Of a stretch of DNA of 64,000 nt, positions 9,499 to 18,293 are shown piece by piece (within the stretch, counting starts at the first letter, position 1; each line of letters begins with the position of its first letter). The notes beneath the pieces were generated by a model, which saw only the letters and a program-made list of their open reading frames with translations, was not told the origin of the DNA and made no database searches. The DNA is taken from positions 144,260 through 208,259 of the forward strand of contig JANVYQ010000002.1 in assembly GCA_030059675.1 (NCBI GenBank), written 5' to 3'. Made by a program: the position numbers and the translations under genes. The DNA is from Candidatus Pelearchaeum maunauluense. Its GTDB lineage: Archaea > Thermoproteota > Nitrososphaeria_A > Caldarchaeales > Caldarchaeaceae.

Positions 9499-11202
9499 AT
9501 GCGGAGCATCACAGTCATTATAATCGTCGCACTACTCGTCGTAACAGTATTAACAATAGCTAACGCCCAGCCAGAGGGTACTCTGCTCATACAGGTATTA
9601 ACGCCAGATGGAAAGGGTAAGGATGGAATAACAGTAGAAATAAGTCGGGGAGAATTTACCCAGCAATTCGTATCCAACGCCACGGGTTGGGCTATATTCA
9701 AGAACATAGAGCCTGGAGATTATCTTGTTAAATTGGTTATGGGTGATATAATATTAAATGAGACATCGGTAAGCTTTCCAGAACAGAATGAAGTAAAGAT
9801 AGTCGCCCCACTTGCTAATCTGTTAGTGAAGGTTGTTGACCTGGGCGGGAAGGAAGTTCCCAATCTTCAAGTGAAGATAACCGCGCCCTCCGAGTTACTG
9901 GTTAAGAGTAGGGGAACATCACCCCAAGGTACCGCGGTATTTGAGAACATACCATTTACGGCTGTGCCAGATATAGGTGGAAACTATAAGGTTGAAGTAC
10001 TACTAGGTAATATAACGGTAGCAAGCGAAAACATAGAAGTAGACGAGCCGGCCGAAAATGCTACGCTCACAGCACAGATACTAAGCCTAAACCTAACAAT
10101 AACAAATCTGGAGGGAAAGAGGCCTGTTAGGGATTTGGAGGTAGTCTTCAGCACCGAGAGGTATAACAAGACCTTTACAGCCAAGAATGGTTTTCTAAAA
10201 GCTAGTGAGATTATATCCTCAGAGCTTGTTGGGCCATATAGGATTGAGATTTTTACGCGGTTCCTTGACAAGCGTATAATGGTTTATGAGGATTCTAGGA
10301 GCTTAACGCGATATGAGGATTTTAGCGTAGTTGCAGACTTGGGTACGCTTACTGTGAATGTGGAGGATAGTGATGGAAATCCCCTGCCAGATATAACGTT
10401 ACTTATGGGTAATGAGCTGGTGGGTAATTTTTCACGAATAGCGACTAGTGAGGATGGCTCTGCCGTTTTTAGAGACCTACCTCTCTCAACCACCGCCGCA
10501 GGAACTTATAGAGTCATGTTCTTTAGAGGTGCGGCCAGCCTGGGAAGCATAGATGTAGAGCTCAACAGGGCTGAGACTGCCGTGAGCTTCACAGTACCTC
10601 TCCTAAGCCTCACTCTAAAGATAACCGACTATCAAGGAAAGCCAGTAGCTGATGCGCAGGTAAAAATCATAGACCCATTCACGGAGCGTGTCAGCGAAGC
10701 AACAACAGACAGCGCTGGAGAATCAAATCATAGAATATTCCCAGGCCCTAACGATGTTGTAATAGAATATGATGGAAAGACTGTCTTCTCTAGGCGCATA
10801 GACCTACGCGATAACGAGGTAGAGCTACGCATCATGGCGATAAACTTCCCCATAACGATAAGGGTCGTTGACGCGTTGAATAACTATGTGAGTGGTCTCA
10901 CACTTCTGGTTAAGTCTGGTGACAAGGTATTGTTTGAGGGAATGTTGGCCGGCTCTCCCATAACTATAACGCAAAGCGCTCCTAGCTATATAACTGTGGA
11001 TGTGCTGAAGGCTGGGGATTTACTAGTTAGAGAGCGGCTGTTCGTGGAGGGAGCGTCTGACGTTGAAGTCAGGTTGGTTCCCTACATAGTGGCTGGCGGC
11101 GCCCTAATGCCTGTTGATACTCCCTTCCTAGCTGCGTCGGCCTTAATTCTAGTCCTACTCATAGGGCTAGCGGCCTGGAATTTTGTCAAGCGGCAACCTT
11201 AA
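9499..11202 (+). CDS. Secreted, C-terminally anchored multi-domain surface protein
   Basis: 567 aa protein with an N-terminal hydrophobic signal sequence (about residues 3-22, ending near NAQPEG), a long beta-rich exterior part and a C-terminal TM segment (LAASALILVLLIGLAAW) followed by a short basic tail. The exterior contains at least five repeats of about 90 aa resembling carboxypeptidase-regulatory/peptidase-associated folds. They recur as V-x-D-x-x-G-x-P-[VL]-x-[DN]-[VLI] (for example VVDLGGKEVPNLQVKI and ITDYQGKPVADAQVKI). No catalytic domain is visible. Likely a cell-surface scaffold or adhesive protein; specific function unknown. Confidence 0.72.
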   Translation: MRSITVIIIVALLVVTVLTIANAQPEGTLLIQVLTPDGKGKDGITVEISRGEFTQQFVSNATGWAIFKNIEPGDYLVKLVMGDIILNETSVSFPEQNEVKIVAPLANLLVKVVDLGGKEVPNLQVKITAPSELLVKSRGTSPQGTAVFENIPFTAVPDIGGNYKVEVLLGNITVASENIEVDEPAENATLTAQILSLNLTITNLEGKRPVRDLEVVFSTERYNKTFTAKNGFLKASEIISSELVGPYRIEIFTRFLDKRIMVYEDSRSLTRYEDFSVVADLGTLTVNVEDSDGNPLPDITLLMGNELVGNFSRIATSEDGSAVFRDLPLSTTAAGTYRVMFFRGAASLGSIDVELNRAETAVSFTVPLLSLTLKITDYQGKPVADAQVKIIDPFTERVSEATTDSAGESNHRIFPGPNDVVIEYDGKTVFSRRIDLRDNEVELRIMAINFPITIRVVDALNNYVSGLTLLVKSGDKVLFEGMLAGSPITITQSAPSYITVDVLKAGDLLVRERLFVEGASDVEVRLVPYIVAGGALMPVDTPFLAASALILVLLIGLAAWNFVKRQP

Positions 11203-11247
11203 AATCCCACCGACTATGCTGTAAATCCGAGGGGCCAAGGGAAGAGT

Positions 11248-11565
11248 GTGGAGGTAACTCCTTTGAGTTGGACTCTTAGCCGAGAACCGACCCCCATCTG
11301 CAACCCGCTCTGCAGATTCTTTAGATGCGCTAAGAAGGCGTTGGATTTTAAACGCAACCCGCCGTGGTGCAACTGGGTAAATGCAGCATGCATAGGCTAT
11401 AAATGCCCCTACGCCGAGTGCGTCCAGATTAAGCTCCTACAAGACGGCCGCTGTGGGCTTTTTGTGAAGCGCCGTACAGAGGAGACTGAGCATCCTGAAA
11501 CAGCCCGCCTAATCCCAGCTGTGGGAGTCAAGGCGAAGAAGAAGCTTGATAAATTTGGAATCTAG
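11248..11565 (+). CDS. Cys-rich conserved-looking small protein, function unknown
   Basis: 105 aa from a GTG start. Eight cysteines lie in a 60-residue core (CNPLC, RC, WC, AC-IGYKC, PYAEC, GRC), spaced as for zinc or Fe-S binding. The C-terminal third is basic (VKAKKKLDKFGI). No signal peptide or TM segment. It lies between the surface protein and cofE on the same strand. I do not recognise the family. Confidence 0.6.
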   Translation: MEVTPLSWTLSREPTPICNPLCRFFRCAKKALDFKRNPPWCNWVNAACIGYKCPYAECVQIKLLQDGRCGLFVKRRTEETEHPETARLIPAVGVKAKKKLDKFGI

Positions 11566-11613
11566 CGGATGCGGGGATTAAGTTAAGAGGCAACAACCAC
11601 ACTATATCTATCC

Positions 11614-12372
11614 TTGATGAAGAGCATAAGGATAATAGGCCTAGCTGGAATACCCCTTATAAAGCCTGGGGACAGGCTAGGCTATCTAATAGTTGAAGCA
11701 GCCGAACGGATGGGAGAGTCCATTCTTGATGATGATATAATAGTAGTTACGCATGTAGCGGTGGCAAAGGCTGAGGGATGCGTGATAGATGCTGATAGTG
11801 TTGTGGCCTCGGATTTTGCCAAGCATATAGCGGCTCTAACAGGTAAAGACCCGCGCTATGTTGAGATCATCTTAAGAAATTCTAAGACGATAGTTAAGAT
11901 TAGACGCGGCGTAATCATATGCGAGACGCATCACGGCTTTGTTTGCGCTAATGCGGGCGTTGATGCCTCTAACGTTTCTGGGGGCTCTCAGTTCGCACCC
12001 ATACCACCTGACCCAGATGCCTCAGCAGCTAGAATAAGACGCGAAATAGCAGAGCTCACGGGAAGAGATGTCGCAGTGATAGTGAGCGACACTCATGGAC
12101 GCCCATTCAGAAAAGGAACGATAAACGTGGCTATTGGATGCAGCGGCATAGAGCCGCTCTGGGATAGACGCGGTGAAAAAGACCTATATGGGCGAGTGCT
12201 GGTGTCTAAGATAACCTGCGTAGCGGATGAAATATGTAGCGCTGCAGAGCTTGTCATGGGCCAAGCCGCTGAAGGAATACCCGCAGCAATAGTGAGGGGA
12301 TATCAGTACAGGAAATCCGAAGTCTCCGCACGCGAAATAATCAGACCAGAAGAAGAGGATATATTCCGATGA
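11614..12372 (+). CDS. cofE: Coenzyme F420-0:L-glutamate ligase CofE
   Basis: Adds glutamates to F420-0 using GTP. The N-terminal IPLIKPGDRLGYLI and DDDIIVVTHVAVAKAEG, the core IICETHHGFVCANAGVDASNV and the later IVSDTHGRPFRKGTINVAIG are hallmarks of CofE/FbiB. Length of 252 aa is normal for the archaeal single-domain form. The stop overlaps the next ATG by 4 bp. It shows that the organism makes coenzyme F420. Confidence 0.95.
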   Translation: MMKSIRIIGLAGIPLIKPGDRLGYLIVEAAERMGESILDDDIIVVTHVAVAKAEGCVIDADSVVASDFAKHIAALTGKDPRYVEIILRNSKTIVKIRRGVIICETHHGFVCANAGVDASNVSGGSQFAPIPPDPDASAARIRREIAELTGRDVAVIVSDTHGRPFRKGTINVAIGCSGIEPLWDRRGEKDLYGRVLVSKITCVADEICSAAELVMGQAAEGIPAAIVRGYQYRKSEVSAREIIRPEEEDIFR

Positions 12373-13067
12373 ACCAGCGCATAATCAGCGAAGTTCTGGT
12401 AGCAGTTCTCCAGCTCTCCAAAAATGGAGCAACACCAACTCCCAATGCTATAGCCGAGCTGGCTGGCGTTGGGAGAGAGTTAGTAACTGAGGCTATTAGA
12501 ATGTATGTTCCAAATCTAGAAATTTTATCACCTGACACGCGGGTAGAGTTAATGCTTGAGGCCGTCAAGCTTGGTTATGAGCCTGAAAGAGTAGCCCGCT
12601 ACCTGGATTGGCGGGAGATGGAGGCATATACAGCCAAGATTGTTGAAAAAATAGGATACAAGCCGCTGAGGAACGTTAGATTCAAAAGACTGGGAAAACG
12701 ATTTGAAGTTGATGTGCTCGCTGTAAAGGAGTATGGCGCGATTGTTTTAGATTGTAAGCGTTGGAAGAATAGACTAGTAGGAAAGACTTTACGGAGTGTT
12801 GTTGAGAGGCATAAGGCTAGAACAGAAGCCCTTGTAAGCCTTCTTGAAAACGCGCTAACGGGGAGGAATATGGTGAGTTTTCTCCCAACAATACTAACGC
12901 TATACGAGCCTGAGACTAGAATGGCTGAAGGATGCTATATAGTTCCAATACATACATTCATGAGCTTCCTATCTAATGCTGACGCTATAATAGTTGTTGA
13001 AGGAATACGAACAAACCTAAGAAAAGGATGGACAGAAGAACTACGAGTCTCCTCTCTCCTTATATAG
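12369..13067 (+). CDS. PD-(D/E)XK nuclease-like protein with N-terminal HTH-like region
   Basis: 232 aa. Residues 1-75 look helical and could form a DNA-binding HTH (IAELAGVGRELVTEAI). The middle carries the pattern FEVDVLAVKEYGAIVLDCKRW, which matches the (D/E)...D-X-K catalytic core of the restriction-endonuclease-like fold. Translationally coupled to cofE by an ATGA overlap, 13 bp before the HIT gene. Specific role unknown; DNA repair or RNA/DNA cleavage is possible. No methylase neighbour, so a restriction system is unlikely. Confidence 0.65.
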   Translation: MNQRIISEVLVAVLQLSKNGATPTPNAIAELAGVGRELVTEAIRMYVPNLEILSPDTRVELMLEAVKLGYEPERVARYLDWREMEAYTAKIVEKIGYKPLRNVRFKRLGKRFEVDVLAVKEYGAIVLDCKRWKNRLVGKTLRSVVERHKARTEALVSLLENALTGRNMVSFLPTILTLYEPETRMAEGCYIVPIHTFMSFLSNADAIIVVEGIRTNLRKGWTEELRVSSLLI

Positions 13068-13080
13068 ACCCAAACCCCAC

Positions 13081-13584
13081 ATGCATAACGCCTTGGACAG
13101 GCTTTGGGCCCCTTGGAGAATGGCTTACATAAAGTCAGCAAAAGAAAACGACGAAGAATGTATCTTCTGCGTAAAACCAAAGCAAAATAAAGATGAAGAG
13201 AATCTAATCCTCAAGCGGGGGGAGAAGGCTTTCATAATAATGAATAGATTTCCCTATAATAATGGTCATGTTATGGTAAGCCCATATAGACATGTGGCCA
13301 GCATGGTGGATTTAGACGATGAGGAGGGGCTTGAAGTTATGAAGCTTATTAGTCTATCTATCCGCGCTTTGACCGAGGCGCTTAACCCTGATGCGTTTAA
13401 TATCGGTATAAACTTGGGCCGCGTAGCTGGCGCTGGAATTGCCGACCATGTTCATATTCATGTGGTCCCGCGCTGGCAGGGTGATACGAACTTCATGACA
13501 GTTATAGCAGATACGAAGGTAATGCCCGAACTATTGGAAGAAACTTACAGAAAGCTACTCAACGCCATCATGAAGCTCGGCTAA
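13081..13584 (+). CDS. HIT-family nucleotide hydrolase/transferase
   Basis: Histidine-triad protein acting on nucleoside phosphoramidates or dinucleoside polyphosphates. A zinc pair is suggested by CIFC near residue 25, the family pattern NNGHVMVSPYRHV follows, and the triad HVHIHVVPRW lies near residue 120. Length of 167 aa fits archaeal/actinobacterial Ap4A-phosphorylase-like HIT proteins. Follows the nuclease-like gene by 13 bp. Its 3' end overlaps the convergent glycosidase pseudogene by 30 bp. Confidence 0.9.
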   Translation: MHNALDRLWAPWRMAYIKSAKENDEECIFCVKPKQNKDEENLILKRGEKAFIIMNRFPYNNGHVMVSPYRHVASMVDLDDEEGLEVMKLISLSIRALTEALNPDAFNIGINLGRVAGAGIADHVHIHVVPRWQGDTNFMTVIADTKVMPELLEETYRKLLNAIMKLG

Positions 13585-14691
13585 TACCGCCAAGGCTGTA
13601 GCGCATCCAGTTCTAAAAGGCTTAGGCCCCCTCCCGCTTTCATTATCAGGATTAACCCACTCATAAAGACAGTACTTCACAACGCTACGCATTATGCGCC
13701 AAGACTCTTCTATGAAGCCAAGTCGGTTAAGGACGAGTGCATGCATGCTGGAGAACCATGGCCAGAAAGCTCCGTTATGATAGGTGCCCCATTTTCTTGA
13801 GCGCCAGCTACTTATGGGAAGTTGCGGATGAACCACGCGTGGGCCTATTTTATCATCTAGCTTCTTTGAGAGCTGCTTCACAATATCCTCGGACTCTACA
13901 TGCTCGGCGGCTAATACGGTGTCTTGCCAAACATGCTTTTTATATGCTCTTAATCCAACAACCCCTACTGGCTCACTGCTATCAAGCTTGAATGTCTTAA
14001 CAACAGCTTTCCGAGTCTCACGATAAACATCATACCATTCCTCGCGTTTCCCGTCAACCTCGGCTAGGGAGCGGAGGGCAGAAAGCCAGCAGACATTAGA
14101 GTAGAGAACTTTTCCATATCTATAAGCGGTATCCATCCAGTCCTCGTTAGGCCCCTGCTCAAGAACCATATCACCATCAACATCCTTATTCAAGAGAGCT
14201 GTTGCGGCGTTTTCAACAAGAGGTAAAAGCTCACTACGCTTCGTAGGCGAATCAACTTGCCTCAAAAACCTACAAGTGATGTCTATCATTAGTGCTGTGG
14301 AATCTATGTCGGGCTCCGCGCCATAAACTTATGGGCAGGCCTTGAGTATAGTTGTGGGGAGGATGCCTTGGAAGCGTTTCTTAAACTCGCGGCCTGCTAT
14401 TTTGTATGGCACGAATGTATTTCGGCTTCTTCCAGCCACTATCAAGGAGGACTCGCGTATTCTATGCATCCATATTTCGCTACACGCATTTAGCCCACGC
14501 TCATACTCGCCCAGAGCAAGCCAGCCATAGAGGATAAAAGCGGCATCCCGCGGCCATATGCCGAGATAGCCAGCCCCAGGTGTTATGCTACTCAGTATAA
14601 ACCTGCCTAGGAAATGGTGTAGATATTCTAACCAACTGTCATATGGTCTCTCCAATACCTTATCTATCTGCTGTTGTACGGCTTGAATCAT
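13555..14691 (-). pseudogene. Glucan-debranching/glucoamylase-type (alpha/alpha)6-barrel gene split by an in-frame TAA
   Basis: The track shows two ORFs (14329-14691 and 13555-14289) in the same frame. Reading through the TAA at 14331-14329 gives a continuous protein of about 378 codons, ...TILKACP-stop-VYGAEPDIDSTALMID. The first half has GIWPRDAAFILYGWLALG, the second half NEDWMDTAYRYGKVLYSN, both typical of amylo-alpha-1,6-glucosidase or glucoamylase-like barrels. CAA to TAA would explain the stop. The family is often longer, so the protein may be a catalytic-domain-only form. Either a recent nonsense mutation or a sequence error. Confidence 0.75.
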
Positions 14692-14717
14692 CTCACTACT
14701 CTCTAGCTGTGTCTCCT

Positions 14718-15782
14718 CTACGCGCTCGCTGTGCAGCCCTCAACACCATCTAACGGATATGCATTATCCTCATTACCGGCCTGCCGCATTCTGCTGAGCT
14801 GCTCCTGGTAATACCGCGAGCTTGGGTCTGCTAATAGAACAACCCGACTAGGCTCATCATCAGCTATTACTATGTAGCCCAGCTCTGAGGCAAGCTCGTT
14901 GGCGAATACTCTAATCTCATTCATGCTTGGCATGGCTTTGCGCGGAAGCCTCTTTTGCGACTCACCAACATGCATATAACCTTTACATTCCACAAAATCT
15001 GGCTGCGCTATCCTAATAAGCTCGGCGTATTTCGCTGTAGAGTGCATATTATAGCCCTTAACCAGCGTAAGCCTAATCACCTTACGAGAGCTGAATCCAC
15101 GCATTATCTCCAAGCTACGTAGTATCCTCTCCCAGCTATCGGGTATAAGCGGCTTATTAGTCCTTAGATGGCTCTCCTTATCGGGGCCATAGAGGCTTAT
15201 GTAAAGGCTTGTCGGCTGGGCTTTTTCACGTAGCTCCAATAGGCGCTCAGGCATTGTTCCATTTGTAACTAAGAATGTGGTCATGCCGCGGCGTGTCGCT
15301 TCTTGAATAAACTCGGCAAGCTTAGGATAAAGTGTAGGCTCCCCATCAAGCGAGATGGCAATATGCTTAGGCTCCATAGCTTCTATAAACTTCTCCCTAC
15401 TAACTTTCGGATTCCCCTTAAACCCTGAGAGCAGCTGCCTCTGTGCCTTGATAGCCTCGTCAAGAATCGCTACAGGCTCGTCCCACCGCCCATCATAGGG
15501 CGCTACCCTGTTGGGCGTATGGAAACGCCAGCAGAAAACACACATAAGATTACAGTACTGGACGCTTGGGGTTAGCTGGATGCAACGATGGCTATCTATA
15601 CCATACCAGCTCTTATAGCACATCTTTCCCCCGCGGAGAGCGGACTTTGTCCAGTGGCAGACCTTTACGGCTGAGTGTTTCCCTATTATTCGGTAGCCTG
15701 ACTGCTTAAACCTCTCCACATCCCTAATTTCACTTCGCGCCCTCTTCCCAGTTACAGCGGCCAGCGGTATCGCCTGATTCAT
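14718..15782 (-). CDS. taw1: tRNA-Phe 4-demethylwyosine synthase Taw1 (TYW1)
   Basis: Radical-SAM enzyme forming the tricyclic base at position 37 of archaeal tRNA-Phe. The SAM cluster is CNLMCVFC (CX3CX2C), preceded by the second-cluster cysteines in CYKSWYGIDSHRC. Family motifs PNRVAPYDGRWDEP, HIAISLDGEPTLYP and VECKGYMHVGESQKRL are all present. Length of 354 aa is typical. The start is 49 bp downstream of the phosphatase stop; the glycosidase pseudogene begins 26 bp further on. Confidence 0.95.
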   Translation of the reverse strand: MNQAIPLAAVTGKRARSEIRDVERFKQSGYRIIGKHSAVKVCHWTKSALRGGKMCYKSWYGIDSHRCIQLTPSVQYCNLMCVFCWRFHTPNRVAPYDGRWDEPVAILDEAIKAQRQLLSGFKGNPKVSREKFIEAMEPKHIAISLDGEPTLYPKLAEFIQEATRRGMTTFLVTNGTMPERLLELREKAQPTSLYISLYGPDKESHLRTNKPLIPDSWERILRSLEIMRGFSSRKVIRLTLVKGYNMHSTAKYAELIRIAQPDFVECKGYMHVGESQKRLPRKAMPSMNEIRVFANELASELGYIVIADDEPSRVVLLADPSSRYYQEQLSRMRQAGNEDNAYPLDGVEGCTASA

Positions 15783-15831
15783 GATGACTTAGAATATGCA
15801 TGTAGAGAGATATAATAAACATTCACCATCA

Positions 15832-16701
15832 TCATGCGGTTGATGTGAGAAGCCTCGCCAGCTCCTCTAGGAGACGGCTGCCTGAAGCTGCAAGTATAGC
15901 ATAGCGCTCGGTAGAGAGAAGATTTAGATCATCTAAACGAATATCCACGCAATCTGCTACTCCATGAGCCTTTTGTAAGATATATGCGGAGGGGACGAAG
16001 TCTAAGGGGCGCATTATACGTGGATAAGCTACGAATGCGTGTAGCTTCCCCTCGGCCACCAGCAAGCTCTCCAGAATAGCAGAACCAAAGAAACGCACAT
16101 TCTTAACCGAGTTTACCAGCTCTAACCCCTTATCGGGCTGTTTCTTTAATATTCGGGGGTCAAATGCTATGAAAGACTCGTTGAGAGAAACATCTTCGCA
16201 TACTCGTATAGGCTTGCCATTTTTTAAGGCATCATCTTCGGCGGCCTTATATATTTCGCCAGACGAATAATTCACAACAACCGCAGCGATTATGTCGTGA
16301 TAGGTGCTGCCTTTAGCTATTGCGAGGGCACCAGCAAAGAAAGGGATTCCAACCATCGCATTATTACTGCCATCAACAGGGTCTATTATGACCAGATAAT
16401 CGTGGTTATCCTCATTTCCTAGTATCCCACCCTCCTCTGTGACAAACGCAACGCTCCCTAGGCGGTCTGATAATGTGCTTATTATGGCGCGCTCGGCTTC
16501 TACATCAACGGCAAGTGAAACATCGCCGAAAAACCCGCGCGAAAGCCGCCGCGAGGCCTCGCCAGAAGCCATAAGCTCCAGAACCCTACGCCTAGCATTA
16601 GATAACGCCGCCTCCGCCGCCTCCATTACACGCCGAGTTCCCAGCTCCATACCACCAAAACCACCATTAAACACTAACAGAGAATATAAGAACCCATTCA
16701 C
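15832..16701 (-). CDS. Inositol monophosphatase / archaeal fructose-1,6-bisphosphatase (IMPase family)
   Basis: Mg2+-dependent sugar phosphatase. Metal-binding motifs are EEGG and DPVDGSNN (family DPIDGTxN), and the C-terminal RIMRPLDFVPSAYIL region is recognisable. 289 aa from the GTG at 16701, which overlaps the upstream stop as GTGA. An ATG at 16650 gives MELGTRRVMEAAEAAL, a more natural N-terminus. Archaeal members often act on both inositol-1-phosphate and fructose-1,6-bisphosphate, so physiological substrate is open. Confidence 0.88.
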   Translation of the reverse strand: MNGFLYSLLVFNGGFGGMELGTRRVMEAAEAALSNARRRVLELMASGEASRRLSRGFFGDVSLAVDVEAERAIISTLSDRLGSVAFVTEEGGILGNEDNHDYLVIIDPVDGSNNAMVGIPFFAGALAIAKGSTYHDIIAAVVVNYSSGEIYKAAEDDALKNGKPIRVCEDVSLNESFIAFDPRILKKQPDKGLELVNSVKNVRFFGSAILESLLVAEGKLHAFVAYPRIMRPLDFVPSAYILQKAHGVADCVDIRLDDLNLLSTERYAILAASGSRLLEELARLLTSTA

Positions 16702-16958
16702 TTTTTAGAACGCTCAATAACCCTCTTAGCCTTGGCAGTTAGAGCAGGCCACCTGCGCCTCAGCTCACTCTCCACCATCTTAGCAAGCTCATCACTAATA
16801 CTATACCTAGGTACTACGCTCTTCCAGTAATTCAAGACGCAAGCAGCTAAAGGCGAGTAAAGAGCTAGCCTCGGCTGCTCTAATGCTCGTTTAGCTACCT
16901 CCCGAAGAACCCTTTCGTCAACCTTGGAGTTCTTACCTCGTTTCATGGGGTAAACCAT
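16698..16958 (-). CDS. Small basic protein, unknown function
   Basis: 86 aa, rich in Arg/Lys, predicted mostly helical, no Cys clusters or TM segment. Overlaps the downstream phosphatase by 4 bp, suggesting coupled translation. The pattern LYSPLAACVLNYWKSVVPRYSISDELA looks conserved in style but I cannot name a family. MKRGKNSK (fifth codon) is an alternative start. Confidence 0.55.
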   Translation of the reverse strand: MVYPMKRGKNSKVDERVLREVAKRALEQPRLALYSPLAACVLNYWKSVVPRYSISDELAKMVESELRRRWPALTAKAKRVIERSKK

Positions 16959-17450
16959 AAACCATCTACATTTTATCTTTTAATCGCAGCAAGAGTGCGC
17001 AAATTGCATGCGTACGAAAAATCGAATACCAACAACCCCGTGCAATAATGTTATTTCGCCTCTTATTGTATTTCACCACCAACCGAATAATCAGAGCCAT
17101 AATAATTCAACACAAATTGAGTAAAACCGTATAAAATCAGCACGACAGCCCATGAGGTATGGAGAAAAGCCCAAAATCAGGCTTTCCAAGTATGAAGCGT
17201 TACGAATCGGTTGGGGTGTCGGATACTTGCTTCGCTAATACAATGACTAATGTAATCTTCCAATATAAAAAGGCGAGATAGCCTAGCTATTGCGTTCGAT
17301 TTTTCGTATGCATACTCTATGCTTTTACTGAATCAATTATTCTCTCCTACGGTTTTATGTTTTATCTAAAAAGGTTTACCTTATACTTTATTACAGCATG
17401 ATAAAGATTGACGATTATTTTGGAGGATGAAAATAAACTAGAGCGAGACT
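16959..17450. other. Long intergenic region holding a pair of inverted repeats
   Basis: About 490 bp between divergent genes, with no credible ORF. It is AT-rich and contains the inverted repeats described separately (17006-17026 and 17295-17315). The right-hand 130 bp must hold the moaE promoter. No tRNA or snoRNA could be recognised by eye. Confidence 0.6.
17006..17315. repeat. About 310 bp segment bounded by 21-nt inverted repeats
   Basis: Left end tgcatgcgtacgaaaaatcg (17005-17024, then aa), right end the reverse complement, ttcgatttttcgtatgcata at 17295-17314. The arms match over 21 nt with two mismatches. Weaker complementarity continues inward: the left arm has gcaata...tcgcct and the reverse of the right arm has the same words with different spacing. 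This layout resembles a MITE or a structured intergenic element. No target duplication was evident. Confidence 0.5.
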
Positions 17451-17999
17451 TTGTCTCTGCCTTCTAAAGATAACCAACCACGAGCCTGTGGTGATGTTCT
17501 TTTTCTTGAAGTTCGGCGTTATGGATATATGGTGGTATTATGTATAGTGGATATGATGCGTTCTGTTCCCGCTTCTGGAGTTTACGAGAAGGGGCGACTG
17601 GATTTAGGAGATGTTATAAATGCTGTTTTGGGCTTGGTTGGTGATGGTAGTGTAGGTGCTGTATCCTTCTTCCTAGGGGTTACTAAAAAAGCTGGACGCG
17701 GCAAGAGGGATGTGATGCTTCTCGAGATGGAGTCTTATGTTGAGCATGCCAACAAGGCTTTATCTAAAATCTGTGAAGAGACTAAAGAGAAATATGGCCT
17801 TACCTTCGTCGGAATATGGCACCTAATAGGGAGGTTTGAGCTAGGTGAGCCGATAGTTCTGGTGGCTGTAGCAGGTGTTTCGCGAGAAGGTGTTTTCCAA
17901 GGTCTCCGTGAGGCTGTCGAACGATATAAACGCGAACCAGCTCTCTTCAAAAAAGAAGTATATGTAGATGGAAGCTATACTTGGCTGGAGGGCGCTTGA
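17451..17999 (+). CDS. moaE: Molybdopterin synthase large subunit MoaE
   Basis: Transfers sulfur from thiocarboxylated MoaD to precursor Z. GSVGAVSFFLGVTKKAGRG, LEMESYVEHANKAL and FVGIWHLIGRFELGEPIV are MoaE motifs. The family's catalytic lysine is probably in FKKEVYVDGSYTW near the C-terminus. The listed TTG start gives about 35 residues of unconvincing N-terminus. ATGs at 17529, 17553 or 17556 (MRSVPASGVYEKG) fit the family better. It abuts moaD directly (17999/18000). Confidence 0.9.
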   Translation: MSLPSKDNQPRACGDVLFLEVRRYGYMVVLCIVDMMRSVPASGVYEKGRLDLGDVINAVLGLVGDGSVGAVSFFLGVTKKAGRGKRDVMLLEMESYVEHANKALSKICEETKEKYGLTFVGIWHLIGRFELGEPIVLVAVAGVSREGVFQGLREAVERYKREPALFKKEVYVDGSYTWLEGA

Positions 18000-18293
18000 A
18001 TGAGAGTTGAAACAAGATTTTACGCCTTTCTGAGAGAGGCTACTGGTGTTGAGCGTGATTTTTTCGAGCTGGAGGAAAAAGCTACTGTGGGCGACTTGCT
18101 TAGAGCTATTGCGGCAAGGTATGAGCGTTTAGCCGGCCTAGTCTTTGAAGAAGTGCCGCGTCTTAAGCGGGGATTTGCATTAGCTTTGAATGGAGAGAAC
18201 ATAGAGTTGGATAAGATGAATGAAATAAGGCTCAAAGAGGGGGATACCGTGGTTATACTCCCCCCCATAGCTGGAGGCTTATTTGTTAAATGA
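18000..18293 (+). CDS. moaD: Molybdopterin synthase small subunit MoaD, with a C-terminal extension
   Basis: Ubiquitin-fold sulfur carrier. N-terminal VETRFYAFLREATGVE, core VGDLLRAIAARY and end DTVVILPPIAGG are family features. The protein does not stop at the diglycine: the frame reads GGLFVK before TGA, four residues past the Gly-Gly that must be C-terminal to be adenylated. The final 15 bp overlap the convergent dcd gene. A run of seven Cs just before the end makes an indel conceivable. Confidence 0.88.
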   Translation: MRVETRFYAFLREATGVERDFFELEEKATVGDLLRAIAARYERLAGLVFEEVPRLKRGFALALNGENIELDKMNEIRLKEGDTVVILPPIAGGLFVK

